Assembly (NCBI RefSeq): GCF_016908975.1
Contig: NZ_JAFBEX010000002.1
Span: 248,001-312,000, forward strand
Source of the DNA: Neobacillus cucumis
GTDB lineage: Bacteria > Bacillota > Bacilli > Bacillales > Cytobacillaceae
Direction: 5' to 3'
Length of the DNA: 64,000 nt
Shown here: piece by piece, positions 26,691-34,991 of the stretch
Layout: the number at the start of each line of letters is the position of its first letter
Position numbering within the stretch: position 1 is the first letter of the stretch
Translations under genes and position numbers: made by a program
Notes under the pieces: model-generated
The model's database searches: none
Told to the model about the DNA's origin: nothing
Seen by the model: only the letters and a program-made list of their open reading frames with translations

Positions 26691-27464
26691 TTAGAAGACT
26701 CTCTTCTTATTTTCCTTACTAGACAATTCCTCAAAAAATAGGCAGCATTGCTCTGCAATAAACCTTTTTTCAAAGTCCATGGAAGCTACATGGTATGAAT
26801 TATAAAGAGGAATAACTCTCTTTATATCAGATCGTAAATGAGTGATAATATAATCCGTATTTTCGGGTGGGACAACATGGTCCTCTACGGATTGAAAAGC
26901 AAGTGTAGGACAGGTGACTTCTTTGATTTTCCCACAAGTTTCCTTCATTAGGACTAATAATTGATGAATAGAGTCAAGGGGAGTTTTGGTATATGTGATT
27001 TCATATACCCTCTTATCTTTAATATCTGGGGAACCTTCATCAATATAACGATGCTCTCGTTTTTCAATTAACTGTTCCATGATCGGGATCGTTGTCATTG
27101 CCGCATTGATTAACACGATTCCTTTAATTTCTGGGAATTTATGTGCTAGATTGATTGTTAAGGTCCCCCCCATGGATTGACCAATAATGTAGATGATTTC
27201 ACAATGATTTCGTAAGAAGCGGAAACCGTCTTCTAAAGTCTCGATCCAATCATGGTAACTGCAATTATCCATATCTGTATAATGGGTTCCATGTCCTTTT
27301 AGTCTTGGTGCGTATACCGTATACCCATGTGAAGAAATGTATTCTCCTAAGAAACGGACACTTTGGGGAGTCCCACCAAATCCATGACTAATTAAAATTC
27401 CGATTTCATTTCCTTTTAGAAAAAAAGCTTCTGCTCCAGATAATACTGAGAATCTTTCTACCAT
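26691..27464 (-). CDS. Alpha/beta-hydrolase, carboxylesterase/monoacylglycerol-lipase-like
   Basis: A 257-residue hydrolase similar to the Est30 group. HGFGGTPQSVRFLGEYI is the oxyanion strand and the nucleophile is Ser in YIIGQSMGGTLTI. The acid is the Asp of FQSVEDHVVPP and the base is the His of YNSYHVASMD. No signal peptide. It should cleave short-chain or monoacyl esters in the cytoplasm. Ribosome site AAGGAGAGG. Its transcript has an unusual terminator-like leader (27494-27600). Confidence 0.85.
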   Translation of the reverse strand: MVERFSVLSGAEAFFLKGNEIGILISHGFGGTPQSVRFLGEYISSHGYTVYAPRLKGHGTHYTDMDNCSYHDWIETLEDGFRFLRNHCEIIYIIGQSMGGTLTINLAHKFPEIKGIVLINAAMTTIPIMEQLIEKREHRYIDEGSPDIKDKRVYEITYTKTPLDSIHQLLVLMKETCGKIKEVTCPTLAFQSVEDHVVPPENTDYIITHLRSDIKRVIPLYNSYHVASMDFEKRFIAEQCCLFFEELSSKENKKRVF

Positions 27465-27493
27465 AAAAAATCCTCTCCTTTCTTTCTATTAAA

Positions 27494-27600
27494 ATAAAAA
27501 AGCACCTACCCCAAAAAGGGGTTAGGTGCTTTTGGCTGACCAATCAGCAAATTATGAATATAACATTATCATAAACTTAACTATTCCGATGAGTCAAGTG
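27494..27600 (-). promoter_or_regulatory. Promoter and terminator-like leader upstream of the esterase
   Basis: On the minus strand a promoter-like TTGACT/TATGAT pair (about 27570-27597) precedes a short hairpin GCTGA-TTGG-TCAGC, and then a strong stem GCACCTAACCCC/GGGGTAGGTGC followed by TTTTTTATTTT. The stem ends about 30 bases before the start codon. It may be an attenuator, or the end of a small RNA. Positions are read by eye and may be off by a few bases. Confidence 0.55.
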
Positions 27601-27636
27601 GGTTTTTGGGGAAAATTAAAAATTTCAAAAATACCG

Positions 27637-27790
27637 TTGACAACATCTTCCATAACCTTTATATTTTAGTCATCAAGTAAAAAAGCCAAGTAAACACGTT
27701 GGTTAAGTCAGAATATAAAATATTCGGCTGTTCGGACTACCGAAGGCTCCTTGTCTCTATCCATGAGATGAAGGAGCCTTTTTTGTTAGT
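27637..27790 (+). promoter_or_regulatory. Promoter, leader and terminator upstream of the cysteine-synthase gene
   Basis: TTGACA (27637-27642) and TATATT (27660-27665), spacing 17. About 75 bases later is a TTCGG-ACTA-CCGAA hairpin, abutting a strong terminator AAGGCTCCTT/AAGGAGCCTT with TTTTTTG (27743-27785), still about 90 bases before the gene. No SAM (S-box) or T-box signature is present. It is either an attenuated leader or a short independent RNA. Confidence 0.6.
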
Positions 27791-27878
27791 AGTTGTTCCA
27801 ATAAAATCCGTCTTTCTGGTTCAAAAGTTGACAGTAAATGAAGACCCATTCCAAGAATAAGCAAGGAGGAGAAGTTAT

Positions 27879-28877
27879 ATGAGTAAAGTTGTGACCAATA
27901 AAATAAAAAAATCGATTTCAGAACTTGTGGGTAAAACACCGTTGTTAGAGATAGTAAATTATAAAAAACAACATCAATTAGAAGCGGAGATTGTCGTTAA
28001 ATTGGAGTATTTAAACCCTGCCAATAGTATAAAAGACAGGATTGCAAAGGCCATGATCGAAGATGCGGAATCTAGGGGGGGATTAGAGAATGGTGTGACA
28101 ATCCTTGAAACAACAAGCGGGAATACAGGCATAGGTTTGGCAGCTATCGCAGCAGCCAAAGGATATAAGATTAGAATTTACATGCAGGATGGTGTAAGTG
28201 AGGAAAGAACAAAAGTAATTCGGGCATATGGGGCGGAAGTGATTCCATTTTCCGATGTTCCAGAAGTGCTGGAGACCATAGAAAAAACAGAAGGAGACTT
28301 TGTAGAAGTCATTAATGTCTTTAAGAAAACCGTTGTTGAAAAAGAAGAAAATGTAGTATTTTTAAATCAGCTTGAAAATGAGGCAAATCCCAAAGTGCAT
28401 CGTGAGACAACAGGACCGGAAATTTGGGAGGATACGGATGGTCATATCGATATTTTGGTAGCAGCAGTTGGCACTGGTGGCACACTAAGCGGAGCGGGGG
28501 AGTACTTAAAATCGCAAAATCCAAACATCAAAATTGTTGGCGTTGAACCGGGAGTCGCATCCATCGCTACTTTGGAAAATCCAGAGATACCAGAGATAAC
28601 GGGCGTACATAGATTTTCAGATGTAGGAGGAGAAAGAGTACCGTCGAATGTTCATAAAGATGTGATTGATGAAGTCATTGAGGTCGAGACGAGTGAAGCT
28701 TATGAAGCTGCTAGAACAGTAGCACAATCCGACGGTATCCTCGTCGGCACTTCCTCGGGTGCGGCAATATGGGCAGCAACACAGTTGGCTAAACGGCCTG
28801 AAAACAAGGGAAAACGAATTGTTGCCATTCTGCCTGACACTGGTTTGAGATATTTATCAACAGAGTTATTTGAATAA
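27879..28877 (+). CDS. cysK: Cysteine synthase family PLP enzyme
   Basis: A 332-residue fold-type II PLP enzyme. The lysine site is LNPANSIKDRIAKAMI, followed by TTSGNTGIGLAAIAAAKGY, AAVGTGGTLSGAGEYLK and GILVGTSSGAAIWAATQLA. It is about 20 residues longer than typical CysK because of an insertion around residues 118-150 (EKTEGDFVEVINVFKKTVVE). It joins O-acetylserine and sulfide to give cysteine, although some relatives use other acceptors. Ribosome site AGGAGGAGA. Regulation by the upstream leader is possible. Confidence 0.8.
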   Translation: MSKVVTNKIKKSISELVGKTPLLEIVNYKKQHQLEAEIVVKLEYLNPANSIKDRIAKAMIEDAESRGGLENGVTILETTSGNTGIGLAAIAAAKGYKIRIYMQDGVSEERTKVIRAYGAEVIPFSDVPEVLETIEKTEGDFVEVINVFKKTVVEKEENVVFLNQLENEANPKVHRETTGPEIWEDTDGHIDILVAAVGTGGTLSGAGEYLKSQNPNIKIVGVEPGVASIATLENPEIPEITGVHRFSDVGGERVPSNVHKDVIDEVIEVETSEAYEAARTVAQSDGILVGTSSGAAIWAATQLAKRPENKGKRIVAILPDTGLRYLSTELFE

Positions 28878-28981
28878 AATGTGTTGTTATAAATCTATTA
28901 AAACTTGAAGGAAATTCTTAACTTACTTTAACTATTGAGTTCGACTTAGAACTAGCTTCGAAATGACATATATTTTAATTA

Positions 28982-29012
28982 TTAAGGCATCCTTTTGGGT
29001 GCTTTTTCTGTA
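28982..29012 (+). terminator. Terminator after cysK
   Basis: GCATCC-TTTT-GGGTGC followed by TTTTTCTG. Confidence 0.65.
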
Positions 29013-29293
29013 TGGTGAAAATATACGATTCCAAAATATATACTATATTAAGAATATCGATTTATTATAATATAATTATGTAAACCATGATTCAAAATAT
29101 TGAAATTATCGATTTAAAGAGCTTAACATACTTACCATTAACATAAAGTAAGAATTTTGACGGATTACGCTAGTTACAAAAGAAATGGTCAATAATCCTT
29201 AGGATAAAGGGCTTGATTATAAATAACTCAAACATCTTAATCATATATGTATTAAGTTATTAAAAAAGACAGCCAATGCGGCTGCCTCTGTTT

Positions 29294-29488
29294 CTAATTA
29301 TTTACAATAAAATCCTGTACCCAATAATTTCCTTGAGCAACATAACCAACACCAATGTAATTGTAGTTCAGGTTGAGAATGTTTTGACGGTGGCCTTCAC
29401 TATTCATCCATGCATTAACAACTTCCTGAGGTGTTTGTTGTCCTTCGGCAGTATTCTCAGCAGCATATTGATAGGTAATGCCATATTT
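29294..29488 (-). pseudogene. C-terminal fragment of a CAP/SCP-domain protein
   Basis: The minus strand reads KYGITYQYAAENTAEG, then TPQEVVNAWMNSEGHRQNIL and NYIGVGYVAQGNYWVQDFIVNN up to a stop at 29294. This is the second half of the CAP fold (family AENIAxGQxTPEEVVNxWMNSPGHRxNIL...IGVG). An in-frame stop sits just before the fragment and no start or upstream half exists, so it is a remnant of a secreted YkwD-like protein. Confidence 0.8.
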
Positions 29489-29662
29489 CTACATCAAACA
29501 TTTCTTGATGACAATTCTGAACAAAGTTAGCAGATTTTTATCAAAAAATAAGATGATTTTTTGATAAAAATGTAACTTTTTGCAAAAAAAGACGTTTTCT
29601 TTAATAGAAGAATTGGTTAAAATTAACAATGGTTATATGTTCCAAAGAAAAGAGGGAGTCTT

Positions 29663-31513
29663 TTGCAAATACCTATTAAAGAAAAAAAGCGCTATATTGC
29701 AGGAATTGATGGATTAAGGGCCATAGCAGTCCTTTCAGTCATAGCTTATCATCTAAATATACCTTGGGCTCAAGGCGGGCTTATAGGTGTGGTCATTTTT
29801 TTTGTATTATCTGGATATTTAATTACAGATCTTATTGTAATCGAGTGGAAACAAAACAAGCGGATCAATCTTTTACAGTTTTGGAATAGGAGAATAAGAA
29901 GACTTTTTCCAGCACTTTTTGTGATGTTAATCGTTGTTATGGCATGGATCACTTTATTTGATCGATCATTGATTCACAATACAAGGGGAGATTTACTAGC
30001 TTCGTTTTTTTATATTAGTAATTGGTGGTTTATTTTTCACAAAGTCTCTTATTTTGAGAGTTTTGGAACTCCATCTCCGTTTAATCATTTATGGTCGTTA
30101 GCAGTTGAAGAACAATTCTACATATTTTGGCCATTAGTATTGTCAATAGGGTTTAAATATAAAACGCGGAAATCAGTATTAATCGGGTTCATATTTTTGG
30201 GTGCCATTCTTTCGTTTTTGCTTATGGCTTTCAGTTATCAGCCGGGCACGGATCCTAGTAGAGTATATTATGGGACAGATACTAGAGTTTTTTCAATTCT
30301 TTTTGGGGCGATTCTTGCATTGATATGGCCAAGTCGAAATCTCTCCAAACAAACACCCAAATCTGCACAATTGACTTTAGACATTTTAGGTAGTGCTAGT
30401 TTAGTAACTATCCTTATCATGATTTGCCTAACCAATCAGTTCGATCCCTTTTTATATAAAGGGGGAATGTTGCTTACTTCTATAGCGGCATTCATTTTGG
30501 TAGCAGTATTAGCACACCCAGCAAGTCAATTAAGTAAATTACTGGCATTCAAGCCGCTCCGTTGGTTGGGGGTACGATCCTATTCTATCTATCTATGGCA
30601 TTATCCAGTTATTCTATTTAGCAGCCCGCTGGTTGATGATCATGATATACATTTACTATTAATGTTATTTCAACTATTTTTGATCATCGTTCTATCTGAT
30701 TTATCATTGCGATTTATTGAAAATCCAATAAGACACGGAGCGATTGGTACAATTCTAAAAAGCATAAAAGAGAGGAAATTCTTATTTAAGCAAATTTCTC
30801 TAGTTCAAAAATTAATGACAGCCTGTTCTTTTGTGATTATTGTTATATCTTGTGTAGGGATGACTTCTTCTGCATCTGGAGTTCAAGATTTAACGGAAAA
30901 GGTTGAAAAAAATAAAATATTTGCAGAAAAAATGACAAATACTCAACAGGATAAGAATATGGTTGTTAGTGAAGAAAACCAATCTAAGAATCTGTCAACT
31001 TCCAAACAAGATTCCATTCAATCACAGGAAGATATGAAAATAACTGCTATCGGTGATTCTGTTATGGTTATGGCAGCCCCTTATTTAGAAAAAGAGTACC
31101 CAGAGATTACCATTGACGCAAAAATTGGTCGACAGATGAGTCAGGCGCCATCTGTCATCGATTGTTTACAATCAGAAGGTCGTTTAGGTAATGTAGTTAT
31201 TATTGAACTAGGAACAAATGGACCATTTACGAAGGATCAATTAGTTTCTTTAATAAGTTCTCTTGGGTCAAAACGAAAGGTTATTTTAATCAACAGCCGA
31301 GTCCCTCGACCTTGGGAACAAGAGGTTAATTCCATTATAAAAGAGGTTGCTGCCTCGTCCTCGAACATCAATCTTATAGATTGGTATAGTGCGAGTGTGG
31401 GGAAAGATTCCTATTTTTATCAGGACGGTGTTCACCCCAATCAACAAGGGGCTCAAATATACGTTTCACTTATAAAAAATGCAGTCCAAATGGATAAAGA
31501 GATGGTGAATTGA
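29663..31513 (+). CDS. oatA: OatA-like membrane O-acetyltransferase with SGNH domain
   Basis: A 616-residue protein. The N-terminal acyltransferase-3 domain (about 8-375) with roughly ten membrane segments begins RYIAGIDGLRAIAVLSVIAYHLN and has SLAVEEQFYIFWPLVLS and RWLGVRSYSIYLWHYPV. After one more helix and a linker, the extracellular SGNH-hydrolase domain (about 455-610) has TAIGDSVMVMAAPYL (Ser), VIIELGTNGPF (Asn block) and DGVHPNQQGAQIY (Asp/His). OatA proteins move acetyl groups to the outside and attach them to muramic acid, giving lysozyme resistance. TTG start behind GAGGGAG. Single gene with its own terminator. Confidence 0.88.
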   Translation: MQIPIKEKKRYIAGIDGLRAIAVLSVIAYHLNIPWAQGGLIGVVIFFVLSGYLITDLIVIEWKQNKRINLLQFWNRRIRRLFPALFVMLIVVMAWITLFDRSLIHNTRGDLLASFFYISNWWFIFHKVSYFESFGTPSPFNHLWSLAVEEQFYIFWPLVLSIGFKYKTRKSVLIGFIFLGAILSFLLMAFSYQPGTDPSRVYYGTDTRVFSILFGAILALIWPSRNLSKQTPKSAQLTLDILGSASLVTILIMICLTNQFDPFLYKGGMLLTSIAAFILVAVLAHPASQLSKLLAFKPLRWLGVRSYSIYLWHYPVILFSSPLVDDHDIHLLLMLFQLFLIIVLSDLSLRFIENPIRHGAIGTILKSIKERKFLFKQISLVQKLMTACSFVIIVISCVGMTSSASGVQDLTEKVEKNKIFAEKMTNTQQDKNMVVSEENQSKNLSTSKQDSIQSQEDMKITAIGDSVMVMAAPYLEKEYPEITIDAKIGRQMSQAPSVIDCLQSEGRLGNVVIIELGTNGPFTKDQLVSLISSLGSKRKVILINSRVPRPWEQEVNSIIKEVAASSSNINLIDWYSASVGKDSYFYQDGVHPNQQGAQIYVSLIKNAVQMDKEMVN

Positions 31514-31542
31514 TTCAATCTTTAATTCAATTATAAAATTAT

Positions 31543-31578
31543 GTGTCCCCGACGATTACAGGGGATTTTTTATTTTGT
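31543..31578 (+). terminator. Terminator of the oatA-like gene
   Basis: TCCCC paired with GGGGA, followed by TTTTTTATTTT. Confidence 0.7.
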
Positions 31579-31599
31579 TAAATTATTTATCTTTTGTCG

Positions 31600-31628
31600 T
31601 GTAACCTCTAATCAACTTTCAACGTTTT
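31600..31628 (+). promoter_or_regulatory. ECF-type promoter (probable autoregulation)
   Basis: TGTAACC (31600-31606), a 16-base spacer and CGTTTT (31623-31628), the usual form of an ECF sigma promoter, 40 bases upstream of the sigma-factor start. Confidence 0.6.
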
Positions 31629-31667
31629 GATTGGTGTAGACGTCTATAAGAAAAAAGGAGCTTAAAA

Positions 31668-32174
31668 GTGGATTGGGAGAAGATATGGATTGACCATTGG
31701 AAAGAGATTTATATATATGTATTTTTACGTGTCAGGCATAAGCATGAAGCCGAAGACATCACACAAGAAACATTTATCAATGCAATCCGATCAGAGGAAA
31801 GATATATCGAACAGAGTGTAAATATCATCGCTCTTTTAAAAACGATTGCGAGGAACTTAATCATTGACAGGTGGAGGAAAAAGCAAAAAATACAGGAACC
31901 CTTATCATTGGAACCTGAACTGATATTAACTGATATCGAGAGCAATTTAGAGAAAAAAATCGTGCAAAATGAACAAGTTGCCTATGCTCTATCCTTGTTA
32001 AATGAGGAGCAAAAGAAAGTCATTGTGTTACGTCTATTGCAGGGCATGTCGATAAAAGAAACAGCGTATCTGATGGGGAAGTCGGAAACCTTCGTAAAAG
32101 TTACACAATTTCGAGCCATTAAAAAGGTCAAGGATCTAATGAAACAGGAATTTTTACAGGAGGGTTTACAATGA
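31668..32174 (+). CDS. ECF RNA polymerase sigma factor
   Basis: A 168-residue protein of only sigma-2 and sigma-4 regions. Region 2 has HEAEDITQETFINAIR, with ARNLIIDRWRKK for -10 recognition. Region 4 has LNEEQKKVIVLRLLQGMSIKETAYLMGKSETFVKV, the helix-turn-helix for -35 recognition. GTG start behind AAAAGGAG. It overlaps the next gene by four bases, as is usual for sigma/anti-sigma pairs. The target regulon is unknown; the ECF-type promoter upstream suggests it controls itself. Confidence 0.88.
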   Translation: MDWEKIWIDHWKEIYIYVFLRVRHKHEAEDITQETFINAIRSEERYIEQSVNIIALLKTIARNLIIDRWRKKQKIQEPLSLEPELILTDIESNLEKKIVQNEQVAYALSLLNEEQKKVIVLRLLQGMSIKETAYLMGKSETFVKVTQFRAIKKVKDLMKQEFLQEGLQ

Positions 32175-33493
32175 GCCTATCAAAAGAAGAAAGACTTTCC
32201 CAATATATTGATAAATGGAATCAACAAATTGATAAGAGTAATCGAGAGAACCCGGATAATCAAGAATGGAATGAACTGCTTGATACAGTTGATTTAATCA
32301 AGATTTCGAGCATTGTGGAGATGCCCGCACCTGATTTTCAGGAAAAGGTGAGACAAAGAATAACAGAGGAGATAGCTGAAAAACAGTCCAAAATCCTCCC
32401 AATAAAGTCCCATAAAAAATCCACATTGAAAAAATACCTATTCCCTTTAGTTGCGGCTTGTGTAGTTCTTTTATCCATGAGTCTGCAAAACCTATTTCCA
32501 AATGATAAAGCGGAGGCCGAACAAATTCGCGCAGTAAAGGAGGAACAGTTAGTTTCATTAGGAATTACAAAGGTCAATAATCCAATGGTATTGTCAGATG
32601 GAAAAACAATTGTTTTTGAAAAGGATGAAAAGATCGTGACATGGAACGAGGATAATCCATTAATGAAAGACTTTCCATTAAATTCTTTCCAATATATGAG
32701 AAGTCCAGCAATGTCACCAAATGAGAAAACAATCGCATTCTCAGGTTATAAAACCAAGAACGCGGGTATATGGTTAATGGATCAAGACGGATCAAATGTT
32801 CGCGAACTTGCAGCACCATCATCTCCGGATGAATATTATGACCATCCCGCCTGGTCACCAGACGGTAAGAAAATTGCTTTCGTCAAACTAAGATATACGG
32901 CGAATAATTCACACGGTTTTACGCATGCAAGTGAGGAGATATGGACGATTGATATTAATAGTGGAAAGTTAACAAAGATAACAAATGGTTCTGAACCAAG
33001 TTGGTCCCCAGATGGTCAACGGATTGCCTATACGAAGACACTAACAGTTGGAGAAACAATTGAAAAAGAAGTGTGGATAATGAACGCGAATGGTGCTAAT
33101 CCAAAAAAATTAACGGATGGTATGGAACCAAATTGGTCTCCAGATGGTCAATTTATTACCTTTGCTAAGATTACGACTAAACACCAAAAAGTGGATAAAC
33201 AAAAGGCAGAGATCGTTGTTTCACTACGTGAGATTTGGGCCATTCATGTGGAGAGTAAGAGGGAATCAAAATTATCAGAATCAAGAATAAATGAAGAAAA
33301 GTTAAATAAGATGATTTCTTCTGCTCCATCGGAAACAAGCGATTTGCCATTAAGTTTTGTCGTGAGCGGCGAATATGACGATTCGCAGCCATCCTGGTCG
33401 AAGGACGGTAAGAGCATCGTGTTTGTTCGAAATACCAATGAAGAAAAGGGAAATCACTTTAGCTTAATGAAAATCACTTTAAAATATGAATAA
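32171..33493 (+). CDS. Membrane anti-sigma factor with TolB-like beta-propeller
   Basis: A 440-residue protein. The cytoplasmic N-terminal part (1-95) is charged and helical, without the zinc H-x3-C-x2-C motif. One membrane helix lies at about 96-112 (LFPLVAACVVLLSMSL). The extracellular part (about 125-440) has repeated propeller blades with PD40/TolB motifs: SPNEKTIAFSG, WSPDGKKIAFVK, WSPDGQRIAYTK, WSPDGQFITFAK and WSKDGKSIVFVR. The position after an ECF sigma factor with an ATGA overlap argues for an anti-sigma that senses an outside signal through the propeller (inference). Confidence 0.7.
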   Translation: MSLSKEERLSQYIDKWNQQIDKSNRENPDNQEWNELLDTVDLIKISSIVEMPAPDFQEKVRQRITEEIAEKQSKILPIKSHKKSTLKKYLFPLVAACVVLLSMSLQNLFPNDKAEAEQIRAVKEEQLVSLGITKVNNPMVLSDGKTIVFEKDEKIVTWNEDNPLMKDFPLNSFQYMRSPAMSPNEKTIAFSGYKTKNAGIWLMDQDGSNVRELAAPSSPDEYYDHPAWSPDGKKIAFVKLRYTANNSHGFTHASEEIWTIDINSGKLTKITNGSEPSWSPDGQRIAYTKTLTVGETIEKEVWIMNANGANPKKLTDGMEPNWSPDGQFITFAKITTKHQKVDKQKAEIVVSLREIWAIHVESKRESKLSESRINEEKLNKMISSAPSETSDLPLSFVVSGEYDDSQPSWSKDGKSIVFVRNTNEEKGNHFSLMKITLKYE

Positions 33494-33514
33494 TTTTTAA
33501 AAGGGTGGAAAAAT

Positions 33515-34072
33515 ATGAAAATAAGAATCATAATGGGTTCACTCCTATTGGCAATGGCAGTTGTATCTGGCTGTGCAAATATGTCCTCTACGAAAGCAGA
33601 GGAAAGTCATCAGGATAAAAATGCTGCGGTTGAGAAGAATTTGATAAAAAATAAAGCGGAAGAAAATACGGTTAATGATCTTCAAGAGGTTCAGTTGGAT
33701 CATTTAAAAATAAAAGTAAGCAGCAAATGGGATGTCTATAAGGGCTTGGATTCTGCTGCCTTTTCGGTTAATGGAAAACCAGTGGGAATTATAGAAGGGT
33801 TGCCCTACGCGGAATCAGTAGAAACGGTATTACCGAATCAAACCATTGTAATAGATAAACAGAAGATAGAGGATCTAGGGTTTGATGCATATCTTGTAAC
33901 GACAAGCACGGATGCCGTCCAGTCATCGGCCAAAAAGGAAATCCATGTTTACATTTTTGTGGAACCTAAAAAGGAAGTGTATGATATGCACTTTAATGCA
34001 GAAAGTGTAGATGAAAAAATGATATTAGAAATTGTCCATTCTGCAGAAATGATTAATAGCACAAATAAATAA
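33515..34072 (+). CDS. Lipoprotein of unknown function in the sigma operon
   Basis: A 185-residue protein with a lipoprotein signal (lipobox VSGC at about 17-20), a lysine/glutamate-rich linker, then an alpha/beta domain from about residue 66 (VQLDHLKIKVSSKWDV; PVGIIEGLPYAESVETVLPN). I do not recognise the family. It starts 21 bases after the propeller protein with a GGTGG ribosome site, so it belongs to the same operon and may be a co-sensor or a target of it. Confidence 0.65.
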   Translation: MKIRIIMGSLLLAMAVVSGCANMSSTKAEESHQDKNAAVEKNLIKNKAEENTVNDLQEVQLDHLKIKVSSKWDVYKGLDSAAFSVNGKPVGIIEGLPYAESVETVLPNQTIVIDKQKIEDLGFDAYLVTTSTDAVQSSAKKEIHVYIFVEPKKEVYDMHFNAESVDEKMILEIVHSAEMINSTNK

Positions 34073-34127
34073 ACATAAAAACAAATTTGATTCGATAGAG
34101 TCAAAAACCTGTAAATTACTCAATACC

Positions 34128-34162
34128 TGACCGAAGATCATGAAATATCTTCGGTTTTTTAT
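34128..34162 (+). terminator. Terminator of the sigma operon
   Basis: ACCGAAGAT paired with ATCTTCGGT, followed by TTTTT. Confidence 0.8.
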
Positions 34163-34228
34163 GTTGTTAAGAGGGGGTCTCCAAATTAGAAGCATGTTAT
34201 TTTAATACATGTAGAAAATGAAATTATA

Positions 34229-34885
34229 ATGGATGTTAAATCAAAGAGAAAGGAGATTGAACAAAAGGTGTTGAATATCGAAATAGTAGATGGTGGGATA
34301 GACGATTTAACGTTTATATATCAACATTTTACAAATGACTTTGCTATTGATGAGTTAAAAAATTACGAACAGCTTGAATTACTAATAACTAGAAAGAATT
34401 ATAAATTGCTGTTAGCAAAGGACAGAACCAGTAAGGAGATAGTTGGATATGCTTTTATATATGAATTAGAACATTTAAATGCCATATGGCTCGATTATAT
34501 GGCAATCATTAATAAGTTTCGGAATAGAAGTTATGGGACATTATTATTTGATAAAATTACCCATTATAAGGAGAATGGACTCGGTGTATTTATAGAGGTC
34601 GAAATACCGGAAGAAGGTCATAATAAGGAGATTCAATTAAGAAGAATAAATTTTTATGAAAGATTAGGGGCTAAATGTTTGCCTATTGATTATGAATTTC
34701 CCACAAACAATGGTGGATTTCCAATGTACCTCTATTTTAAACCAGCATCTAACAATCAACAATTAACAAAGAACCTGATTCAGAAAGCGGTAATGGAGGT
34801 TTTTGAAAATATACATACTGACGTAATAAAAAGGGACCATATATTAAGGCATTTCATTTCAACTGTTCAGGATGAACATTTTTAG
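34229..34885 (+). CDS. GNAT-family N-acetyltransferase
   Basis: Up to 218 residues. The GNAT core is visible as LLLAKDRTSKEIVGYAFIYELE, then IWLDYMAIINKFRNRSYGTLLFDKIT (acetyl-CoA pyrophosphate loop R-N-R-S-Y-G-T) and INFYERLGAKCLPIDY. The substrate is unknown. ATG 34229 has no ribosome site. AAAGGAG at 34249-34255 points to GTG 34268 or TTG 34271 as the real start, which would give about 204-205 residues. The C-terminal 50 residues are helical and lie outside the GNAT fold. Confidence 0.75.
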   Translation: MDVKSKRKEIEQKVLNIEIVDGGIDDLTFIYQHFTNDFAIDELKNYEQLELLITRKNYKLLLAKDRTSKEIVGYAFIYELEHLNAIWLDYMAIINKFRNRSYGTLLFDKITHYKENGLGVFIEVEIPEEGHNKEIQLRRINFYERLGAKCLPIDYEFPTNNGGFPMYLYFKPASNNQQLTKNLIQKAVMEVFENIHTDVIKRDHILRHFISTVQDEHF

Positions 34886-34922
34886 GAATTAGTGGTACTG
34901 TTATCCAAATAATCACCACCAA

Positions 34923-34962
34923 TAAAAAAAGCGTTAATCCTTCTTGGATTAACGCTTTATTC
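34923..34962. terminator. Bidirectional terminator between convergent genes
   Basis: AAAGCGTTAATCC paired with GGATTAACGCTTT around TTCTT, with A-rich and T-rich flanks. Confidence 0.8.
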
Positions 34963-34991
34963 TTTTAAGTAAATAGAATAAATTTTTTATT

